This document shows, piece by piece, positions 59,111 through 64,000 of a DNA stretch of 64,000 bases (its first letter is position 1; each line of letters begins with the position of its first letter). The notes under the pieces were generated by a model, which saw only the letters and a program-made list of their open reading frames with translations, was not told where the DNA came from and searched no databases. The translations under genes and the position numbers were made by a program. Source of the DNA: Thiobacillus thioparus DSM 505 (lineage in GTDB: Bacteria; Pseudomonadota; Gammaproteobacteria; Burkholderiales; Thiobacillaceae); NCBI RefSeq assembly GCF_000373385.1, contig NZ_KB891316.1, positions 1,002,493 to 1,066,492 on the forward strand. Direction: 5' to 3'.

Positions 59111-59621
59111 GGCGCGTCCACGTGAAAATTTTCTCGATACGGCATGATGGCACGTCAAATTTGCCAGAGCCCGTCGCGCGGCCAGGCAATGCCCGCATCG
59201 GATCCCGGGCAGGTGCAATTCGACGTTTCGCCGTGATGCCTCCTGGTCATCATAACGATGCCGGCCATCGGCGATTCCTCTCCCTTTGCCGCGCCGGCCT
59301 TCCAAGTAAACCATACTCATCGTGTATCGTTCACATGCGGCATGCCAGCCTGTCGTCATATGACGACAGGCTCAATCCGTTCTATCCTTTTGTTTTGTAG
59401 GAATATTCCAATAATAGCCCTGTTTCGATGTCGCCGTCAGGCGACGTTTTGGCCTGTTTTTCCCCTTGGCCGAGTCTCTTAAATCGCTTACACGACTGTT
59501 TATCAACGGGTTTTCTATGCTGGCCCATTTGTTGCTTTTCCACCCGTGCGTCCAGTTCCGGCCGCAACCACACCAGAGCGTTTCACCCAGATTCACCCAG
59601 ATACAGAGAGAGACCCTACCC
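59111..59621. other. Divergent intergenic region between the PilZ gene and bactofilin
   Basis: 511 bases without a supported gene. It contains a perfect 26-bp palindrome (59347-59372, listed separately), a GGAATATTCC palindrome (59400-59409) and a GTCGCC/GGCGAC hairpin followed by GTTTT (59430-59450) that could attenuate the bactofilin leader. Open frames reaching into it are extensions of the flanking genes with no family support. Confidence 0.5.
59347..59372. promoter_or_regulatory. Perfect 26-bp palindrome, candidate operator
   Basis: AGCCTGTCGTCAT and its exact reverse complement meet at the centre between 59359 and 59360. It lies midway between two divergent genes and could be a dimer binding site or a bidirectional hairpin. 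No T-run follows on either strand. Confidence 0.55.
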
Positions 59622-60233
59622 ATGCTCAAATCCTTTATGCAACCCGGCACTGCCAGCAATTCACGAACTGATTCAACCCGGACGGGCCATTCGGGATATC
59701 CGAGCAAACCGGCCGAAGCCGCCAAGCCTGCCGAGCCCGCCAAAGTGGAAGCGGCCCCGGAAGTCATCCCGTCCACGCGTAACGAAGAGGGCAGCAAACT
59801 CATCGTCGGGCCGAACATCAAGCTGAAGGGCGCCGAGATCACCGATTGCGAAATCCTGGTGGTGGAAGGCCGCGTGGAAGCCTCGATGAACAGCCGCGAT
59901 ATCCGCATCGCCGAAGGCGGCGTGTTTTCCGGCAAGGCCGAGATCGACGTGGCGGAAGTGTATGGCACCTTCGAGGGCGAGTTGACAGCCCGCAAACGGC
60001 TGGTGGTCTATGCTACCGGCCGGGTCAACGGCACGATCCGCTACGGCGCCTTGATGGTCGAAGAAGGCGGCGTCATCACCGGCAACATGGCAATGCACGC
60101 GTCCGGCCCCAGTCTGGCCAAGCTGCCGGACGCGGCGCCGACCCCGGTGTCCGAAGCGGTTCAGGAGAAGGCGGCAGAACTCGAAGAGATCCGTTCCGCA
60201 TCCACGTTCAGCCGCAACCAGCGACGCAGCTGA
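59622..60233 (+). CDS. Bactofilin
   Basis: 203 residues from ATG 59622 with AGAGAG upstream; the longer frame to 59466 is hydrophobic leader sequence and is not favoured. A Pro/Ala-rich tail (about 60 residues) precedes the beta-helical bactofilin domain (about 65-160): L-I-V-G-P-N-I-K-L-K-G-A-E-I, V-V-E-G-R-V-E-A, G-V-F-S-G-K-A-E, V-Y-G-T-F-E-G-E-L, A-T-G-R-V-N-G-T-I. A polymer-forming cytoskeletal protein affecting cell shape or localisation. Confidence 0.9.
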   Translation: MLKSFMQPGTASNSRTDSTRTGHSGYPSKPAEAAKPAEPAKVEAAPEVIPSTRNEEGSKLIVGPNIKLKGAEITDCEILVVEGRVEASMNSRDIRIAEGGVFSGKAEIDVAEVYGTFEGELTARKRLVVYATGRVNGTIRYGALMVEEGGVITGNMAMHASGPSLAKLPDAAPTPVSEAVQEKAAELEEIRSASTFSRNQRRS

Positions 60234-60564
60234 CGGCCTTGAGGCAGGGCTGTCTGCGATCTGCGACAGCCCTGCCTGCATCTTCAGGGACGCTCGACGC
60301 CCCGCCCCATCCTTGCCCCACATCGGCTATCAGGCCTGCTCAACCGGTGCGGAAAACGAACGGCCGGACTGAACTCGGACCGGTCGGATTGCTCCAACAC
60401 CCGGCAGCCTGCTCACGTCATGCAGGTTCGATGCGCTGGGGCAGCCCCATGTAAACAGGGCTTCACGAAAACTTCATTTTCCCCGGGCGCCCATCCATGC
60501 GAACGTTCCTGCGGGCTGGCTTGTCAAGAAATCGGCGCGGCCTCCCGGCCGCGTTTTTGCCGCT
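60234..60564. other. Intergenic region with a strong hairpin after bactofilin
   Basis: 331 bases. A 13-base perfect stem (AGGCAGGGCTGTC at 60242-60254 with its complement at 60265-60277) begins 9 bases after the bactofilin stop. It lacks a T-run, so it may be a weak or factor-aided terminator or an mRNA stabiliser. The rest holds no recognised gene; short frames near 60420-60560 have no family features. Confidence 0.6.
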
Positions 60565-61032
60565 TTGTCTGCCGTCATCGGGTTCCGTATGTTCATCGTT
60601 GCTCTCGCTTGCATCCTGCTTCTTGCTTCGACCACCGTCACCCACTACGAGGCGCTCAGCAGCCTCAACACGCGGCTGGTGTCGCTCGCCATTCCCAACC
60701 GCAGCAAGCTGCTGGTCGTCATCTCGACGGCCTTCATGGCCCATGCGCTGGAAATGACGCTCTACGGTCTGACCCTCTATTTCCTGACGAAATATTTTGG
60801 AGTAGGCGCCCTCAGCGGGCCGTCTGGCCATTCACTGGCAAGCTGTCTTTATTTCTCTGCGGAAACCTATACCTCGCTCGGCTTTGGCGATCTCACGCCC
60901 GTCGGTCAGATCCGGATGATTGCCGGGGTGGAAGCGCTGAACGGCCTGCTCCTGATCGGCTGGTCGGCGTCGTACACCTACATTGCCATGGAGCGTTTCT
61001 GGAACCTGGACGCGGCACGGCGCCACCAGTAA
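60565..61032 (+). CDS. Two-helix potassium-channel-like membrane protein
   Basis: 155 residues from ATG 60565 (or 60589). Three to four hydrophobic segments are seen, and a pore loop with T-Y-T-S-L-G-F-G-D-L-T-P-V-G stands between the last helices. The filter is S-L-G-F-G-D, a variant of T-V-G-Y-G-D, as found in small prokaryotic Ion_trans_2 channels. No regulatory (RCK) domain follows. Probable inner-membrane K+ or cation channel. Confidence 0.82.
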   Translation: MSAVIGFRMFIVALACILLLASTTVTHYEALSSLNTRLVSLAIPNRSKLLVVISTAFMAHALEMTLYGLTLYFLTKYFGVGALSGPSGHSLASCLYFSAETYTSLGFGDLTPVGQIRMIAGVEALNGLLLIGWSASYTYIAMERFWNLDAARRHQ

Positions 61033-61112
61033 GTGCGCACGAGGCCGGCCTTGGCTGACGACGCGTCTGCGCCGGCAAGAAACGCGGGCCAGCCTCACCA
61101 TTGCCCTCCGTG

Positions 61113-62291
61113 TCAGCTGTTCGATGCCGCCAGTGCGTCCGCCTGATCCACACGCTCCCAGCTGAAATCCGGCTCGGCCCGCCCGAAGTGGCCGTAGGCT
61201 GCGGTCTTCCGATAGATCGGGCGACGCAGGTCGAGACTCTCGATGATGCCGCGCGGGGTGAGTCTGAAGGTGCGGCGCACCATGACTTCGAGGGTGTCGT
61301 CCGCCACGGTGCCGGTGCCGTAGGTTTCGACCAGCAGCGAGACCGGCTCGGCGACGCCGATGGCATAGGCCAGCTGCACCAGACAGCGCTTGGCGTAGCC
61401 CGCCGCGACCAGATTCTTGGCGATGTAGCGCGCCATGTAGGCGGCCGAGCGGTCGACCTTGGTCGGGTCCTTGCCTGAAAACGCGCCGCCGCCGTGCGGG
61501 CAGGAGCCGCCGTACGTGTCGACAATGATCTTGCGGCCAGTAAGGCCAGTGTCGCCGTTGGGGCCGCCGATTTCGAACGGGCCGGCGGGGTTGACCCATA
61601 GTCTGAAGGTCGGGGTGCGCAGCGCCCGCGGCACCAGTGGGTCGACGATTTCGCGCGCGACTTCCTGGGCGACCCAGGCGGGGTCGAGGCCGCGGGCGAT
61701 CTGGGTGGAAATGATCACGGTTTCGACGCCGACCATTTTATGGCCTTCGTAGGCGACGGTGACCTGGCTTTTGGCATCGGGGCGCAGCCAGGGCAAGGCG
61801 CCGGACTTGCGCAGCTCGGCCTGCCGTTGCATCAGGCGGTGCGCCAGCCAGAGGGGATAGGGCATCAGGTCGGGGGTTTCGTCGCATGCGTAGCCGAACA
61901 TCAGGCCCTGGTCGCCGGCGCCGATGTCTCCGCCCGCGAGGGTGATGCCTTTGTGAATCTGGATCGACTGGTGGTTGAAGCGCACCTGCACTTCGCAGGT
62001 GTCGGGGTCGATGCCGGTTTCGGCATCGCGATAGCCGATGTCGCGCAGCACCTGGCGGGCAATCGCCTCGGCGCGGTCGCGCACCTCGTCGAAGAGTTCC
62101 TTGCGGACGGTTTTGAACTCGCCGGTAATCACCACCAAGTTGTCGGCCACGAGGGTTTCGCAGGCGACCTTGGCCTCGGGCTCTTCAGCCAGAAAGGCAT
62201 CGAGGATGGCATCGGAAATCTGGTCGGCGATCTTGTCCGGGTGTCCTTCGGACACGGACTCGGAGGTAAACAGATGACGGCGCGTATTCAT
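61113..62291 (-). CDS. metK: S-adenosylmethionine synthase MetK
   Basis: A 392-residue enzyme making SAM from Met and ATP. Motifs: [13 protein letters not shown] near the N-terminus, [12 protein letters not shown], the signature [19 protein letters not shown]. It supplies SAM for ThiC and the methyltransferases in the window. It is downstream of a methyltransferase gene on the same strand with a 27-base gap. Confidence 0.97.
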   Translation of the reverse strand: MNTRRHLFTSESVSEGHPDKIADQISDAILDAFLAEEPEAKVACETLVADNLVVITGEFKTVRKELFDEVRDRAEAIARQVLRDIGYRDAETGIDPDTCEVQVRFNHQSIQIHKGITLAGGDIGAGDQGLMFGYACDETPDLMPYPLWLAHRLMQRQAELRKSGALPWLRPDAKSQVTVAYEGHKMVGVETVIISTQIARGLDPAWVAQEVAREIVDPLVPRALRTPTFRLWVNPAGPFEIGGPNGDTGLTGRKIIVDTYGGSCPHGGGAFSGKDPTKVDRSAAYMARYIAKNLVAAGYAKRCLVQLAYAIGVAEPVSLLVETYGTGTVADDTLEVMVRRTFRLTPRGIIESLDLRRPIYRKTAAYGHFGRAEPDFSWERVDQADALAASNS

Positions 62292-62318
62292 GGTGCGTTT
62301 CCTGGGATGCGTTGAGGT

Positions 62319-63464
62319 TTAAGGGTTGCGTGCCGCGAGGCGCCAGAGCGAGGTGACCTCGGCCGCGCGCGCGGCGTGCAGCGGATCGGTGGCGTCGGCG
62401 GCGCGGGGATGCGTGGGCTTGGTGTCCAGCCGCCCCACTACATTCAGTCCGGCCGCGTCGATTGCGGTGAGCAGCGACTCGCGCGAGCGCAGGCCCAAGT
62501 GCTCGGCCAGATCCGACAGGATCAGCCAGCCTTCGCCGCCCGGCTCCAGATGCGCCGCCAGCCCGTTTAAAAAGCCCAGCAGCATGCGGCTGTCCGGATC
62601 GTAGATCGCGTGTTCGAGCGGCGAGTTGGCGCGCGCGGGCAGCCAGGGCGGGTTGCAGACGATGAGGGGCGCACGCCCCGGCGGGAACAGATCGGCCTCG
62701 ACGACATCCACCCGTCCCTTCAGCCCAAGCCGGGCGATGTTCTGGCGCGCGCACGCCAGGGCACGCGGGTCCTGGTCGGTGGCGACGACGTGCTTGACCC
62801 CGCGGCGTGCCAGCAGCGCCGCCAGCACGCCCGTCCCCGTGCCGATGTCGAAGGCGAGCGCCGACGAAGGCAGCGGCGCTTCGGCCACCAGCTTCAGGTA
62901 TTCGCCGCGCACCGGCGAAAACACGCCGTAGTGCGGATGGATGCGTTCGCCGAGCGCCGGAACGTCGACGCCTTTCTTGCGCCACTCGTGGGCACCGATC
63001 ACGCCGAGCAGCTCGCGCAGCGAGACCACCGACGGCACGTCGCCCGCACCATAGGCTTCGGCGCAAGCTTCCTTCACATTCGGCGCGCGCCGCAGGGGAA
63101 TGCTGTAGTCCGCCTCCAGGGGCAGCAACAGCATGCCGAGGGTGCGGGCACGCTGGGACTGGGCCTGGCGATAAAAATTGAAGGCTTCGATCGGCGACGC
63201 GGCGGGCTTGCGTGGCTTGCGGTCGATGCGGCGCGCCATGGCCTGCAGCAACTGGCGCGCGTTCTGGAAGTCGCCGCGCCACAGCAGCGCAGTGCCCTCG
63301 CTGGCCAGGCGATACGCCGCATCCGCCGCGAGGCGGTCGTCCGCAAGCATCACGCGCCTGGGTGGCGGCGATCCGCTTTCCGAGCGCCAGCGGGCGGTCC
63401 GGCTCTCGCCGGCCTCGGTCCAGTTCAGCACGGCAGGAGGTGCGTCAGGCTGAGGTTTCGTCAC
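62319..63464 (-). CDS. Class I SAM-dependent methyltransferase, HemK/RlmG-like
   Basis: 381 residues from GTG 63464, which overlaps the upstream SDR stop as GTGA; the longer frame is rejected. The N-terminal half is unrecognised (helical, W-R-G-D-F-Q-N-A-R-Q). The C-terminal half has motif I F-D-I-G-T-G-T-G-V-L-A-A-L-L and the catalytic N-P-P-W of amide or base N-methyltransferases. The substrate could be protein glutamine or rRNA. Confidence 0.8.
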   Translation of the reverse strand: MTKPQPDAPPAVLNWTEAGESRTARWRSESGSPPPRRVMLADDRLAADAAYRLASEGTALLWRGDFQNARQLLQAMARRIDRKPRKPAASPIEAFNFYRQAQSQRARTLGMLLLPLEADYSIPLRRAPNVKEACAEAYGAGDVPSVVSLRELLGVIGAHEWRKKGVDVPALGERIHPHYGVFSPVRGEYLKLVAEAPLPSSALAFDIGTGTGVLAALLARRGVKHVVATDQDPRALACARQNIARLGLKGRVDVVEADLFPPGRAPLIVCNPPWLPARANSPLEHAIYDPDSRMLLGFLNGLAAHLEPGGEGWLILSDLAEHLGLRSRESLLTAIDAAGLNVVGRLDTKPTHPRAADATDPLHAARAAEVTSLWRLAARNP

Positions 63465-64000
63465 AGCTTTGCGCTGCGTCCGCCGTCCACTGCCAGGATC
63501 TGTCCGGTCACGTACTGCGTATCCATCGCGAAGAAACGCACCGCCAGCGCGATATCGTGGGGATCGCCGGCGCGTTTCAGCATGGTGTGCGAGACGATGC
63601 GCTGGCGCGAGACCTCGTCGAAGTTCGAATCGTCCTCGGGCCACATGATCGGTCCGGGCGCGATGCCGTTGACGCGCACTTCCGGCGCAAGTTCGCGCGC
63701 CAGCGACTTGGTGAGCCCGACCAGGCCTGCCTTGGCGACCGAATAGACGACGTAGTTTTTCATCGGCCGTTCGGCGTGGATGTCGGTGATGTTGATGATG
63801 CAGCCATGGCGTTTCTTCAGTTCGGGCGCGGCAGCTTGCGACAGGAACATGGGCGCCTTGAGGTTGCTGCCCATGAGGTCGATCCAGTCCTTTTCGCCGA
63901 TGGAGCCGACCGGCGTGGGATAGAAGCTCGATGCGTTGTTGAGCAGCACGTCCAGCCCGCCGAAAGAAGAGACCGTCTGGTGGACCAGGCCCGGCAGGCC
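63461..64000 (-). CDS. Short-chain reductase, pteridine-reductase-like (5' end outside the window)
   Basis: The frame is open to the window edge, so the N-terminal nucleotide motif lies beyond it. Visible are L-L-N-N-A-S-S-F-Y-P-T-P-V-G, I-I-N-I-T-D-I-H, the catalytic Y-S-V-A-K and G-Q-I-L-A-V-D-G-G-R-S. N-N-A-S-S-F with R-P in the active region resembles FolM/pteridine reductases acting on dihydrobiopterin or folates. GTGA overlap couples it to the methyltransferase gene. Confidence 0.85.
   Translation of the reverse strand, partial: GLPGLVHQTVSSFGGLDVLLNNASSFYPTPVGSIGEKDWIDLMGSNLKAPMFLSQAAAPELKKRHGCIINITDIHAERPMKNYVVYSVAKAGLVGLTKSLARELAPEVRVNGIAPGPIMWPEDDSNFDEVSRQRIVSHTMLKRAGDPHDIALAVRFFAMDTQYVTGQILAVDGGRSAKL

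Overview
The window is about 64 kb of GC-rich chromosome, densely packed with genes. It fits a sulfur-oxidising betaproteobacterium, perhaps a Thiobacillus-like one. This is inferred from gene content (TusE/DsrC-type sulfur carrier, TauE/SafE exporter, RegBA redox regulators, ThiC with TPP riboswitch, Kdo transferase) and from codon use; no rRNA or tRNA is present to confirm it. Both window edges cut genes: a TusE/DsrC-like gene on the left and a short-chain reductase on the right.

Region 1 (0-9.3 kb) is housekeeping, mainly purine synthesis: purE-purK, purM-purN and purC. Two oddities stand out. A 268-bp noncoding element with 31-bp inverted ends lies between purM and purN, and the purN start codon lies inside one of its arms. 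A PerM/AI-2E-type permease also has no stop codon before purC, so the two form one open frame.

Region 2 (9.4-14 kb) is a complete DSF (diffusible signal factor) quorum-sensing set: rpfG, rpfC and a convergent rpfF whose 3' end overlaps rpfC. Region 3 (14.1-16.1 kb) holds a TauE-like exporter, an EVE-domain protein and a PAP2 phosphatase.

Region 4 (16.2-34.0 kb) is a large aryl-polyene (xanthomonadin-like) pigment cluster made of two converging operons. The + operon encodes two ACPs, two ketosynthases and a chain-length factor, two hotdog dehydratases, a ketoreductase, an AMP ligase, acyltransferase, LolA-like carrier, MMPL exporter and polysaccharide deacetylase. The - operon encodes an FkbO/XanB2-type chorismatase for the hydroxybenzoate starter, MipA/OmpV, PlsC-like, GT2 and methyltransferase genes. 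A flavin halogenase and a cation/proton antiporter in the - operon are broken, so a non-halogenated pigment is predicted. In Xanthomonas, Rpf signalling and XanB2-type chemistry are linked, which makes the adjacency here notable.

Region 5 (34.1-42.5 kb) starts with argB and hsp20 (with a clear heat-shock promoter). A copper locus follows: an ECF sigma/anti-sigma pair, a bufferin-type RiPP operon (precursor with three GKCG motifs, MNIO enzyme, DUF2063 partner), a PCu(A)C chaperone, an outer-membrane barrel and an OprC-like TonB receptor with CxxxM and HxM motifs.

Region 6 (42.6-53 kb) carries regB-regA, uppP, a 7TM-GGDEF cyclase, thiC with its TPP riboswitch, a PCMT-family methyltransferase, a rhodanese, tolC and waaA. 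Region 7 (53-64 kb) has a UDP-glucuronate-4-epimerase-like gene preceded by a duplicated, aborted start. An AT-richer patch with small hypothetical genes and transporters follows, then a PilZ protein, bactofilin, K+-channel-like protein, metK, a methyltransferase and the partial reductase.
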